DNA of 64,000 nt from the NCBI GenBank assembly GCA_037176885.1, contig JAWWNJ010000185.1, forward strand, positions 310,001 to 374,000. Reading direction: 5' to 3'. This DNA comes from Favolaschia claudopus. Taxonomy: Eukaryota; Basidiomycota; Agaricomycetes; Agaricales; Mycenaceae. The position numbers and the translations under genes are program-made. Below are positions 24,419-35,839 of this stretch, in pieces (the first letter of the stretch is position 1; every line of letters begins with the position of its first letter). A model generated the notes under the pieces. It made no database searches. It was given only the letters and a program-made list of their open reading frames with translations, and was not told the DNA's origin.

Positions 24419-24737
24419 CTACTTGAACATCTTGAACGCGTCAATGTGAGCGTGAGTTGCACTCGGTCTCGAGAAGAGTATTACTGCTGTTGTACGGCCT
24501 TCGTCGCATAAATATGCCTGAGAGCACGACGAGATAATCTTGGGTTTTGCGTACCTGACTCGTCACTCGGCATCTTCCTACCAGGGAATTTGTAATTTGT
24601 AAAAATGGGTCCCATCGGCGCTTCTTTCCATCTTCGAATCCTTTGACGTACAGCCAAGCAGTGGCAATAAGTATCGTCGGTCTCGTCGCGTCCCAGTCGT
24701 GCACCGTGACCAATTCGGGGAAGGAGATGGTGGCCAT
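24419..24737 (-). CDS. Small hypothetical protein
   Basis: Two exons give about 93 residues: MATISFPELVTVHDWD, then RPTILIATAWLYVKGFEDG, and after a 37-nt intron (GTACGC...CTCAG, 24518-24554) the tail DEGRTTAVILFSRPSATHAH ending FKMFK. Codon use and hydrophobic pattern look protein-like, and the frame is kept across the intron. I do not recognise the family. It is divergent from the OCRL-type gene; the MULE insertion separates the two. Confidence 0.42.
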
Positions 24738-24988
24738 GTTGGATGAGAAATGGAGGCTATGAGGAAAGACAACGCAGTTCCAACCCGAGAAGAGCTGGCT
24801 AAGAGAGTGTAGGAGACAAGTTATTCGATCGATCACTTTCTCTACACTCGCTTAGTCAGCCGGCTTTGCGCTTGAGTTCGCAAGCTCACTTTAAGCGCAA
24901 GCTGTCATGAAGAGAAGGAGAGATGTCACGCGTTATGCTCCGTGACAGTGATTTTTATTAATTAATTTAATTTAAATTTTTTTACTTA

Positions 24989-24998
24989 ACGTTTCCCC
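24989..24998 (+). repeat. Target-site duplication, left copy
   Basis: ACGTTTCCCC directly before the MULE; an identical copy follows the right end at 28732-28741. Ten base pairs fits Mutator-like elements (8-11 bp). Confidence 0.9.
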
Positions 24999-25087
24999 AG
25001 TAAACGCTATTGACCCAACACTGTCGCGGGCACGTGACCCGCTGATCTCCGCGGGTTTCTCATCCGGGCGATCCGAGCTGGACTTAG
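24999..25087 (+). repeat. MULE left terminal inverted repeat
   Basis: Starts AGTAAACGC. It pairs with the right end, whose reverse complement starts ACTAAACGC, differing at the second base. Similarity fades after GCTGGACTT. Confidence 0.88.
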
Positions 25088-25171
25088 AATAATTTTGGCA
25101 TGTGTAGTTACTGTTTCCGCGTCTTGTCACGTCAGGTGACTGTGATTCTCGGTCTTTTTACTTGCCGCGAC

Positions 25172-28100
25172 ATGGAAGAAGAGCGCGCGTGTAGAAAATG
25201 CGGCAAGAAGAAGCCTGTCAACGCAGACAATTGGAAGGCAGCCTTCGGCGAGACTGGGATCGAGCTCAGATCTAATTGCCGTCAATGCCTGGACAGAGAT
25301 ATCGCGAAACTGCGGGAGAAACGCGGAAAAAAGAAGACGGATGAAAATAGTAATCCCGCCAATCCCGCCGACAGGGATGATACCGCGTCAATGCGCGGTG
25401 AGGACGCGTCTGATCTCATCGGTGTCTCTGCTGTCAGCCTCGACAGTTTCATAGACGGCTTGTCCGCCGACACAGTTATCTCATCTGCTCTTGTCGACGT
25501 CTCGGTCCTGGAGAAAGAAGACGCTCGAGATGCAGCTGATGCTGTTGCGGAGCTGGTTTGGGAACAGACTGGATACCGCTTTCAGTGCGTAATCTACTTC
25601 TCTCACTTCTTTTTCTCACATTGTCACGTACTTACTGTTTTTATGAAGCTACCATTCATTCTACGAGCACAAAAGAAGTCTGATTACACGCTACGAATAT
25701 CACTGTGCCCAAGTTTCAACACGCCAGCATAAGCCGAAGAAGCATTTAGATCCAAAAAAGCAACGGGATAAGGGTCGGATGGAAAGTTTTGCATGCCAGG
25801 GATGGCTTACAGTATGGACCTCCCCGGACTGTGATTCGGAGTACCTCATTCGCCTCCGGCACGCTGATTCCCACGACAAGTACGTCTGTATTGACGTGCC
25901 GGAAAAAGTCAAAGCCTTCATCAACGAGAATTCAAAAATGCGCGCACCTCAGGTGAGTATCAGTTATTTAGTTTCGCAGATATTTCCCTTAGAGCTCCCC
26001 AGATCTGGAAAGAGATTCTAAAATCACATCCGCATCCGACCTTCAGTCAGAAGGCTGTGTACAACATATGGTATAAAAACCAGCAGGAGCAGTGGTGGCG
26101 TCATGAAAACGAACTCGAGTCGGCCAAGATTTTGCTCAAAGAATTCACCGATAGCACAAAGTACGAAATTATGCCGATCAATCTACCCGACGACCGCGGT
26201 GGGTGTACTGCCATCGCATTTGCACTCCCGAGCCTCATTCGGAAATGGGCGGGTACTATACGTGAAGTTGCCCTCGATTCGACCTGTAAGCATTTTCAAT
26301 GCTTTCTGTTTTTTTGTTATAATATAAACTCGTGGCTGACCAAATTTAGTTAACACAAACAAGGCTGGGTTTGAATGCTTCTCCCTTCTCGGAGAAGTTT
26401 TCGGATCCGGCCTACCCGTTGGATTTTTGCTTATCAAGACCAGCAATCCGGAACCGAATTTGAAGGAGAAGTACATCCGTGCTTATGCTCGTCATTTCGT
26501 TGAAGACTGGAATATTCGGGTTAAACAATGCCTCACTGACAAGGATATCACGGAAATCAATGCTCTTCTCGCAGAGCTTCCGGACGATGTGAAGTATCAG
26601 ATTTGCTTCTGGCATTCACTTCGCATTATTAAGGGCCGTCTTTGTGTACTGGCACGGCGCCCCGCACCCTACGATGTCCAAGAAGCATTTAGCGAGTTCG
26701 ATTGGATCGCGCTTGACTTTGTTCCAATTGCGCAACTGGATCCTGAGCTTCGGACTGCGGTACTTTTCTGCTTTCTCTCAAATGTCTCCTTTGTTTATTA
26801 AAAAATCTTCAGGATCGTCTCCAAGTTGCTCAGAATGCCATCCCCACAATCAAATTGCGCTTCGCAGGCCAGACTTCAGAAGTTTCCGCACCGCCGCGCC
26901 CAAAACTAATCATTAACTTGAATCGGACGCAGACGGACCCTTCCGGTGACAGGCTGGATCAAGTTCTAGGTTCAGTCGAGGGGTTGGAGCAGCTGTTGGA
27001 CTCATTCGATGATGAGACTACTGACAACCTCGGGGACGACTTGGATGCTGTGGACCGATTCGATGGTCCAGCATCATGGTTTGAGAACGGGGAGACTGTC
27101 TTCGCGGAGGACAAGAACTACGTCTTTTGCCCTGCCGTTCATCGCCAACAGATTCTCCGCATCTTTATGCGGCATTTTTGCGAGCATCCCCTCCTCCCAG
27201 ACCGCAATGGTCTAAACCGTTCTTTGAAGCAGATTCGATATGACGCAGTCTTCGAGATGTACAAGTTTTGCGAACAACGAGGGCTTCGTGAGGTGTGGGG
27301 GTACATGTGGACAGCGTGGTATTGTCCTGCGAAGTACAAACTCTGGGCGAGGGCTAGCCAGCCTGATTTTATCGGCCGTTGGCGCACTACAATGGCGGTG
27401 GAGAATTTCTGGCGCAACCTCAAGCATGGAACACTTCACCACCTCCTTCATCCTCGCCTCGACCAACTTGTCTATCTCATTGCGACAGAGGTACTTCCAT
27501 CATTCGAGGCCAAGATGCAGCTCTTCGACCCGGAGTTTCTCAAAGGGCGATCAAAAGCTCTCACTCCTTTCCAGAGGCAATTCAAGAAAGGTTGGAAGGT
27601 TTTGGCTGGTCGCTCCCTCGGCACACGTGAATACAAGACGGACGTCTCACGATGGACATGTTCTTGCGGGCAACAAAAATACAACGCCTTACTTCTATGC
27701 AAACATCTCGTTCAAGCCGTCCATCCGCCAGACCCGAATTTTTTTCGCCAAGTCATTCGCCGTCGCACCATCCCCTTCTATCACCATCCACTTCTCAAAC
27801 CCAAAGACGGCTCTACAATTGACCCAATCGAAGATGGATCAATTTCGGACGGTGATGTCGTTGAACTTGTTTCTACGGCTGCATCGAATTCAACAGCGGC
27901 ACCGCGAGGCGTCAAACGCAAGAGAGCCGGCACGGTTGCTGCAGAGGCATCCAGTTCCAGAGGCACTGGGGCGATCGATGATCCCTTCGAGCTCTCAGGC
28001 TCATCCTCGCCAATTCGTCCTGATGAATACGAGGATGAAGAAGATGTGCGTTATAAACCATCAGATTGCTTTCTCTTTGACTTGTTTTCGCTTGCAGGAC

Positions 28101-28367
28101 GCTGTTCAAGATTTTATCAAGGCCAGAATCATTGAACTGGAGAAGGGTGTTCACATTCTGAAACAACAGCTCGGGAATTCGGACAAGTCCAGCAAAATCT
28201 GGCTCAGGGCAATGAAGAGGAAGAACATTGGGAATGATGTAGCACAAATGGCTTCCGATGTTCGCCATATTTCGAGCACCGGGACGGTTCGCCATACAAC
28301 TTGGGCCAGACCGGGTAAATCTGCATCTACTCGGTACACCGGGAACACTATGGGCTATACCAAGTAG
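25172..28367 (+). CDS. MULE transposase with SWIM zinc finger
   Basis: The N-terminus MEEERACRKCGKKKP with a later CRQCLD forms a likely CxxC...CxxC zinc site, followed by Lys-rich DNA-binding sequence. The DDE core is readable: first Asp in REVALDST-FNTNKAG (restored across an intron near 26286-26349), second Asp in LTDKDITEINALLAELP followed by YQICFWHSLR (the C-x-x-H mark of MULE transposases), and Glu in MAVENFWRNLKHGTL. A SWIM zinc finger follows (WTCSCGQQ, then LLLCKHLVQAVHPPD), and the C-terminus has an NLS-like GVKRKRAG and a coiled segment (FIKARIIELEKGVHILKQQL). Introns at about 25584-25670, 25952-26002, 26286-26349, 26760-26813 and 28047-28098 all splice in frame. An upstream in-frame Met at 25100 is possible, but 25172 lies just before the zinc motif. 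Confidence 0.9.
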
Positions 28368-28642
28368 AATGAATAGATCCACCTCTGTTTTGTCTGTTCA
28401 TATTGAGATTAGAGATGAAGAAATATTCTCTCAGAATACCAACACAATTTCGACACGAAGTGCCGAACACCCGTCTCGCAAATCCTGAATGAACTTAGGA
28501 TAAGTATGGCTATAGCTCAATTGGGCTGTTAAATGAATGAATTCTAATAGTACAGACTGATTCTATATATGAAAGTAAACTCTTTGGCTTCTTAGGATTG
28601 CGTGCCACTACAACAGCGTCAACGACGGCGAGCAATATTTCC

Positions 28643-28731
28643 CAAGTCCAGCCCGGACCGCGCGGATGATCGCTATCACGGAGATCAGCGGGGCACGTGC
28701 CCGCGACAGTGTTGGGTCAATAGCGTTTAGT
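28643..28731 (-). repeat. MULE right terminal inverted repeat
   Basis: Reverse complement of the left end with scattered mismatches; the last 50 bp is nearly identical. Confidence 0.88.
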
Positions 28732-28741
28732 ACGTTTCCCC
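28732..28741 (+). repeat. Target-site duplication, right copy
   Basis: ACGTTTCCCC, identical to 24989-24998. Confidence 0.9.
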
Positions 28742-28923
28742 TCCACAGCGCGCCGCCGCCGCGCCCTACCTCACCGACGAGGAAACCATTCGACATCCAC
28801 GAGCAGTCCCTGCACCTGTCTCGCTCACTTTGCACCCCGCTCTCGGCCTGAAGCCCCGCACAAGTCGGGGGAAAGCGCCCTGACGCTCTCCACTGTCGTC
28901 ACACCGTACAGACTCTTGAAACA

Positions 28924-31900
28924 ATGGCAGCGCTCGAAAGCTCTATCCGAGCGCTCCTACGGCCGTCGGACCAGGTCAAGGTCGTCCTGGAAGCATCAGT
29001 AGCTCCGCCGTTGAACACCCCAGAAACCCCTGATCCATCTACGCAAAGCCAGATTATAGACGAGTCTCGGAATAAGCGGATTCTCGCGGTGGTGTCGCAC
29101 AGCGACGGACCCAATACGCAGGAGGAGGGCAGGTGCGTTCTCCACCTCCACATCGAGCTCGGGGTCCGCGTCCGCGTGATTGCTCCAGTATGCTAATAAT
29201 ATGTCTACAGCGTATTCATCCTGAAGTGGAAGACCACACCGCGTCCGTTCGACCAATCAGACATCCTACGCGTATTCCCCATCTTTGGCGGGTTTTCCAT
29301 CACCATGGCGCAGGTCCGACGCGAGACGTGGCCCCTTGCAGCGCAATCGACACCTGGTGCGTAACTTCCGCTTTTCTTCGACGCGGCGGAATTTACAGCT
29401 CTTCACAGGCCTGCTAGCCCTCACAATCAAACAAGGCGACATCGAGGGCTTAGATCCGCTAACGCTGTGTACACCAAACGTCCAGACCCTCCGCGATGTG
29501 TTGGCGGAATGCAAGCGATTGAAGGAACTCGCAGGTGAGTTTACCCTCCGAGGCTCTTGCGTTGCCAACGCGTGAACAATCGCCAGACGCGCCACCCGCT
29601 TCAGCAACTCCACCTCTCACGACCTTCTCATGGCTCGCGCCGTATACATCCAAGCGGGTGCCATTACCCCCGCGTACGTTCGTCTTCTTTTGTTCTTATG
29701 TAGCTCGTTAAGAGCACCACATCCTAGTATTCTCCACCCCGCAAGACCTCCGCATCGCCCACAAACCGCTCCACACGCGGCTCTCCGCCGCCTTCGCCGG
29801 GGAGGCAGGCGACGACTTCGTCGACATTGTGCGCATCCGGGACGATTGGATACGTACGCGAGTCCGTGAGACGGGGTCGAAGGGAAAGCGCAATCTTCGG
29901 TGCGTAGTCAGTTATCATCTTGTTTGGGTTTACATTGATTGGGAGAATGTTTCGTTTGTTTGCAGGATACGAATCGGGACGTTCAACGTGAACGGGAACC
30001 TTCCGTCGCAGGATCTTTCATCGTGGATCGGCGGCGGTGCGGCGAAGGGAGGAGACATCCTGATTCCGCCGCTGGAGGAAATATCTCCCTTCTCCGTAGG
30101 CGAGGTTGCGAAGAATCCATTTGATGATTCGTCAGGTGAGTGACTTGATTGGGAGAATGGAATGTGAATTTCTGAAACATTCATCCAAGTCTCTGAATCG
30201 AAATCCGAAACTACCACATTAGTGTCTGAAACAGAACAAGAGGACATCAAGCATATTGACTCGGAAGCAGACGCCGGTCCGGATCTGCTCGTCCTGGGAT
30301 TCCAAGAGCTGGATCTGTCGACGGAGGCGCTCATCTACAGCACCAGCACGCTGAAGGAAGAGGCGTGGTGTACGGCGATCTTTGCGGCACTTGGGGAAAG
30401 GGCGCAGGGGTATGAGAAGGTGCTTTTGTTGGTCTCTGAATCGGCAGCGAGTGTGCTGATGGCTGGCAGCTCGCGTCGAAGCAGCTTGTCGGGATGCTCA
30501 TCGTCGTGATCGTGCGGAAGACGTTGAGAGGACAGTTCAGCGATATCAAGAGCTCGGCGGCTGGGACGGGGATCATGGGGCTCATGGTCAGTTCTCGTCG
30601 TTCTTCCCTCTCTACGCGCGCATCTATCTTTTCCAAAGGGAAACAAAGGCGGCACTGCAGTGCGAATGAAATTCACACAGCCTGCTACTGATGACGTGAA
30701 GAATCCCGCACCGACTGTATTCACGTTCGTCAACGCGCACCTCGCAGCGTTCGATGAGATGTGGGAGAAGAGGAATTCGGATTATCATGAGATTGTGAAG
30801 CGGTTGCAGTTTAATTTGGGTGTGACTACGACGACGGCGGCGGTGGCGGGGCAGGAGGGTGCGCCGGTTCCGTTGACGTGTAATGTTTTTGAGACGGATG
30901 TTTTGTTTTGGATGGTGAGCGTTTGGCGTCAGCCATTCTCTGCATACGGTTGATGCGATTTTTTTTTTCTGTTTAGGGAGGTGAATGCGACGTATCATCA
31001 GTCCTGGAAGAAATTGACTTGACATTTGTAGATCTCAACTACCGGATCGACGTCCCAGACGCGGATGTGCGTACCATCTTGAGCTCGGATGAGTGGGCGG
31101 AGAGCCGGCATGAGACTTTGCTCCAATACGATCAGGTATGAATGTGCAGTTTCCCTAGGAGAATAAGTGTTGACTTGTTGCATCACAGCTCAAGTCTGCG
31201 GTGCGCGCCCGTAAAGCGTTTGATATATTTTCGGAGGGTCCCATAAAGCATTTACCGTGTGTGCTGTTCTCACTTTGCTTCATTTTAGCGGTTACTGAAG
31301 ATACGCGTAGAACGTATCGATTTAATGCAGGATTGCTCAAAGATGAGCTCGGATATGACTTGAAGTAATTCTATTCCATCTTCAAAATGTGTGATGACTG
31401 ACTGCTTCTATGCTAGACGACGTCCAGCATGGACCGACCGAGTCCTGTATACTTCGAGCACCTTCGCACCTGTGCAGCAGCTGAGCTATACCGGCCATCC
31501 ACAAATCACGCAGAGCGACCATCGACCGGTGTCGGCTGAGTTCAGCGTTCAGGTGAGTTCCAATCAATCAATCTCGTAGCAAGGGGAATCGATTTGACAG
31601 ATCTTGAATATTAATATAGGTGGATTTATACGACCTGCCCGCGGCGGAAACCGCTGCAGATAGATTATTTAGACAGCTCAATGGGCTGGAGGACGCGCAT
31701 GAGGATACGAATGCGAGGGTGAACCTGAAGATTATGGACCCGTCAGTTAATTTGGGCAAACTTCCGTAAGGATGTCGAGTTGTAGGTGACTGCGTCGTTT
31801 TGATTTGTTTGTGCAGTTATAGGAAGACGGTTACGAAGCAGGTGGGCGTTCGGAATATTGGCAAGGTGCGGATACGAGCTTCCTCATGTCATGTTGAATC

Positions 31901-33130
31901 GACCTTCTGTAGGTTCCTTGCGCATATCGACTCGTACCTATCGATCCCGAATCTTCGATCCGTAAATTACTTTTTCTTGCTGCGTTTATCTTTTCAGACT
32001 AACGGCTATCCCCAGATCCTGACTGGTTAAAAGTCGAACCGATGACGGTATGTTTCTTTGCGCGACTTGACCGCCTCGGCGCTTATGAGTCATTCAGGCT
32101 CTTTTATTGCCGGACGAGCTCGTATACATAACACTGACCGCTTACGTCGATAACGATTCTGCATCACGGTTGAACATAGATCACAAGGAGTTGGAATGCA
32201 CCCTCATTTTGCATACAGTTATGGGGAAGGATCATTTCATTGCTGTTACTGCGGAATACGGTAAGCTCGCTTCGCAAGCAATCTTTTCTCAAATATATCT
32301 CACTCTTCGCTCATAGTGCCGACCTGCTTTGCGAATAAGCTGTCTAGGCTGACCCTATTACCTGGTCCTATACGCTCTCTGAATTCGTCCAGTGATTTGC
32401 TAGCCGAAGATCGTGCGATCAATGCACCGCGAGAAATTATGAGGCTTGTAAATTGGATGATGGCGCCGAATCTGAACTTGGTGAGCTCCTCTCTTTCGAA
32501 CTGACGTTCTTTTCGGTCATTAATTGTTTGCTAGGACAAAGTCTTCTTGTCACCCGCCGACGAATCTTTAATCGACAGCATACGGGAGGTATGTGTCGAT
32601 CAATACTTTGTATTCTCAACTTCAAGCTCCTGTCCAGTGCCTAGATACAGGCGCGGAGTTCCCCTTCTCAGCGACTCCGAACGACGACAAAGTCCCCATC
32701 GCCTTCGGGGAAACTCTGCTCAGGTTGCTGGATTCTTTGCCGGAACCTCTTGTTCCCGTGGATCTTTATCCCCGGTGCTCCGAAACCACGAGTCGTGACG
32801 AGGCCTTCGAGCTGCTAGATGTCTTCCCTCCAGCTGCCGTCAATGTTCGTCCTCTGCCTCGTTTTGTCAGCACAACAAGTCATATCATTTTGTACAGGTT
32901 TGGATATCTGTCACCGCATTCTTGCATTTTATATGCCAGTCGTCACCGGATTCTGATACCAAAACAAACAAGATAGGTACGTCCTTTGGCTCGATCGTTG
33001 CTGTAGAACCAGCTGCTCATAGGAACTCGTTTTAGCTGGCTTGTTTGCGCCAGTGCTGCTCCGCGACAGCGCTAATTTGTATTCACCGGTCGGACGGAGG
33101 AATTTTCTCCTTTATTTTATTCAATCATGA
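28924..33130 (+). CDS. Inositol polyphosphate 5-phosphatase, OCRL/INPP5B type
   Basis: The enzyme removes the 5-phosphate from PI(4,5)P2 and related phosphoinositides on endosomal and Golgi membranes. The spliced protein has an N-terminal extension, then catalytic motifs in order: IGTFNVNGNLPSQDLSSW, LVLGFQELDL, GLMGNKGGTAVRMKF (intron-spanning), TFVNAHLAAF, FWMGDLNYRID (needs a microexon at 30977-30980), KRRPAWTDRVLYTS and QSDHRPVSAEF. An ASH-like beta domain (VGVRNIGKVPCAYRLV, MTALLLPDELVYITLTAYVD) and a RhoGAP-like end (FGETLLRLLDSLPEPLVPVDLY, LFAPVLLRDSANL) follow, the domain order of OCRL/INPP5B. The RhoGAP part lacks an evident catalytic arginine, as in OCRL. The stop is at 33128-33130. 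About 18 introns; borders in the first kilobase are approximate. A MULE sits 183 bp upstream of the start. Confidence 0.92.
30977..30980 (+). other. Predicted 4-nt microexon (GGAG) in the 5-phosphatase gene
   Basis: GGAG lies between an acceptor (TCTGTTTAG) and a donor (GTGAATG). Including only these four bases between FWM and DLNYR gives FWMGDLNYR, the invariant catalytic motif. The following intron 30981-31031 is 51 nt, in frame and stop-free, so a gene caller would tend to keep it as exon and insert 17 residues into the active site. Confidence 0.75.
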
Positions 33131-33318
33131 AATATCTATCAACAATTATACCAGCTTTTGGGCAGAATTTAGTGCTACGCTCTCAAAAAAATACGGTGAA
33201 TGAATTTGAACCGTGAGAATCGAACCGTGAGAAACTGCTGTCAAGTTAAACTTTACGCTGAGCTATCAGTCTCGTTTCATTCGTTGTAATCGTACTAAAT
33301 GTCCGCCGAATAGATCAA
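33131..33318. other. Convergent intergenic region with two CCGTGAGAA motifs
   Basis: 188 bp between two 3' ends. AACCGTGAGAAT at 33209-33220 and AACCGTGAGAAA at 33223-33234 are arranged head to tail. On the minus strand the region 33205-33280 also has a tRNA-like TAGCTCAG string, but no cloverleaf forms. Confidence 0.4.
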
Positions 33319-35493
33319 CTACGTATTTTTCCTGCGATTTGCTTTCCGCTCCTCGTGCAAGGTCGCCAGTTCGTCAACACTAATGATTTGGAACGGCCAC
33401 GTGAACCAATTTCGTCCGCTGCGCATACTCGGAAGATACATGTCTTCCAACAGCTCGTCGGAGAACTGCGGCCATCTGCTGAAATCTCAGAAGATAATCT
33501 TTGAATTCATATGAAATAGGTTCTTACGTCCAGAAAACAGAGAAACTGGTACATGCTTCATTCAGTGAAAGGTCGAGGTCGGGATGGCGTTTCCGGAGCC
33601 ATAGAGCATCGCGCTCAGTATGCTGCAAGGCCGCTTCCACGGTTTTGGGAAGCTTCATCCGGTCGCCGAGAAAGTACGATGAAATCCAGTGTGATATGGT
33701 TTCGAAGAGATAGCCGTCGTTCGTGGCAAGCTACATACACGACAACAAGCGAGGGTTCAAGTTCTTAGAATGAATTTGGAGTGTATAAGTTGAGAGGACT
33801 ATCGTACCACTGCGCCGTTGATGGCGAAGTCCCGGCGTAATATGTTCTTGGCAGGCACGATGCCTTTGTAGACGGATGAGGACCACTTCATATTCTCAGG
33901 ATGGAGTGGTGGCGGGTTTGATAGCGTTCGGTAATTAGCCCATTCATCGGGACCTGAGTTTTCGGCCAGCGAACGTCGATGCAGACCTATGTCGTGGGCA
34001 GTTCTCTCTGTGTTTATATTCATATTCAACATATCCGTATTCGACAAGCCAAAGGATACGTACCGTCGAAAATGTCACCCCATGACGACCTATAGCCTGT
34101 AGCCAAGATGATAAGATCTGCCTCAAGAGAGTTCCCATTATTGAGCGCCACGACGCCGTCTTCTGCAAAACCCGTCACTCGCGCTGGCGCAACGACCTTG
34201 ATCTTGCCTGAATTCACGAGAGCATGGAACCCATCATCGCGAGGAATTCCCTCATCATTGGTGTGAATGTTCCAAATCGCAGAATAAGTCAGACGGAGAG
34301 GCGAGTCTTCAGGTACTTTCATGGCTTTGAACTGTAATGTGGAAATGTTGAGTGTGTAGCTTGTCTGAACAGCATTGACGACTCACAGAACCCGCGATGA
34401 TTCCGTTCCAATTTCCATGAACAATCTTAGCGCCGAGCCACGTTGTATGCAGAAAGCGTCTGGGAATGAGTCAGGCGCAATAAATAAGCGCGCTTGGAGA
34501 AAAACGCATCTACTTACTCTAGCCTCGTTCGCTGATTAATGTGGGGCGACAAAATCGAAAGCATCCTGAAAGGGCTTGTTAGTCCCATGGATGAATGGAT
34601 GGTGTTCGCAGACTTCACAAACCTGCTCTTACGAACGAAGTCTGGTAACGGGTGCTCACCCGCAGTGAACGCATCTGTTTTCTCATACACGACAGTGACT
34701 TGGATGCCCTCAGACGCCAAATGAGCACAGATGCTGTGTGTGCGCGCCTCCATCAGTCGCACAACTCTGTTAATAGAGAACGGACTTACTCTTGGGCAGA
34801 CTTTCCGCCCCCAACTACCACAACTGAAGCCGATGAACCATTAGAGGACTTTGAAGCAACGATGTTCATGATTTCGTTTAGACGAGCCCCGAATTGAGCG
34901 GAATGAATGATAGGTCTTCCAAATCGAACCTTTTCGGCGGCCGCAGAGCTCAGGTACTCGGGGATCTTGGCTTTGCTGGTTCCCTATCAGTTTCAACAGA
35001 TGAGCTCGCTTAAGCTTATTCTTGAGGCGGGCGGGCGGGCTAATAAAAAGCGCACCCCAGTACACAACACCATCTTGGAGAACCGTAGCGTCTGCGACGA
35101 GTTCGTGTTGAGATCCCGCACCGACACTGTCCACGGATTCGGATTCTCTTCGCCCTCCTCGCGGTGGATACGGAGAACTTCTGTGTCGAAAATGATCTTG
35201 TCTTTCAGAAACTTGTCCGCAAATTCTTGCATATAATTCTCCATATCGTGACCGGAGAGCCGACCGCCTGTGGTAGCGGAGTCCAAAGGGACCGTCATTT
35301 CGAGAGGCGAGAACCTGAATTCGCCATGGACGTTGTTGAGCTTCAGCCCAGGATATAACCGCTCTTTCGCCCATTGGCCACCTGGTGTGTGGTCGCGGGT
35401 AATCAAGCAAACGTCGAAGCCATCCGCCAGAAGAGTGTGAGCGGTGATGAGGCCCGCAGCGCCAGCACCGAGAACAACGACGGATGAGGGCAT
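33319..35493 (-). CDS. Flavin-dependent monooxygenase (FMO-like)
   Basis: The protein begins MPSSVVVLGAGAAGLITAHT, the FAD-binding GxGxxG Rossmann motif, followed by PGGQWAKE. Later landmarks are VVVVGGGKSAQDICAH (the NADPH-binding glycine motif), PIIHSAQF (near the FMO fingerprint position) and LIILATGYRSSWGD (the ATG-containing motif of class B flavin monooxygenases). About seven short introns separate the exons; the last exon ends HEERKANRRKNT. It likely hydroxylates or oxygenates a small molecule at N or S, or performs a Baeyer-Villiger step; the substrate is unknown. It borders the UstYa-like group, and its promoter (AACCGTGGGAAT at 35584-35595, 91 bp upstream) carries the motif found repeatedly in that group. 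Confidence 0.9.
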
Positions 35494-35583
35494 GGAGGCA
35501 AAGAGATGAGGAAGGCCAGCAAGGTACTGTGTGGCGTGGCAACCGTGTTATTTTGACGCCTGTGGCTGAGTCGAACCAAACCG

Positions 35584-35595
35584 AACCGTGGGAAT
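35584..35595 (+). promoter_or_regulatory. AACCGTGGGAAT motif between FMO and UstYa-like gene
   Basis: One of eight copies of AACCGTGRGAAT/A seen at 33-53 kb. It contains CGTGGGAA, the core bound by CSL-family (CBF1/RBP-J/Su(H)/Lag-1) regulators, which fungi also have. It lies in the shared 346-bp region between the divergent starts 35493 and 35840. Confidence 0.45.
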
Positions 35596-35839
35596 GCAAC
35601 TGTCTGCCAGTGGTTCAACATTGCTTTTCACTCTTCGAGGATGCACAGCCGGTGTTTGATACGTCTACGATAACAGAACTCGGAAACCAGGAATAACTTC
35701 GCCGATGCTAATGACTACACATCCGTTTTTCCCGGAGAATGTGGCTCGGTGACGCAAATGTTCAACAGGTACTATCGGGCCTCGGCGGCACTGCGGTGTG
35801 AACTTGAAGTCCCATTTGTTTCCCTCTCAGCTTTCGACA

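Larger units (their letters stand above)
24999..28731 (+). mobile_element. Mutator-like DNA transposon (MULE), apparently complete
   Basis: The element is 3,733 bp. Its ends are inverted repeats of about 89 bp (24999-25087 and 28643-28731) with a few mismatches; the outer 50 bp, including TAAACGCTATTGACCCAACA and CTGTCGCGGGCACGTG, is nearly identical. A perfect 10-bp direct repeat ACGTTTCCCC flanks it (24989-24998, 28732-28741). Inside is one intron-containing transposase gene without disabling stops. High similarity of the ends and the perfect duplication indicate a recent insertion. It landed in AT-rich DNA in what was probably a divergent promoter. Confidence 0.93.

Noticed and set aside
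33205..33280. tRNA-like signals on the minus strand (TAGCTCAG and GGTTCGATTC)
   Set aside because: The would-be T-arm is made of direct repeats (CTCACGG twice), so its stem cannot pair, and no anticodon stem or acceptor stem forms.
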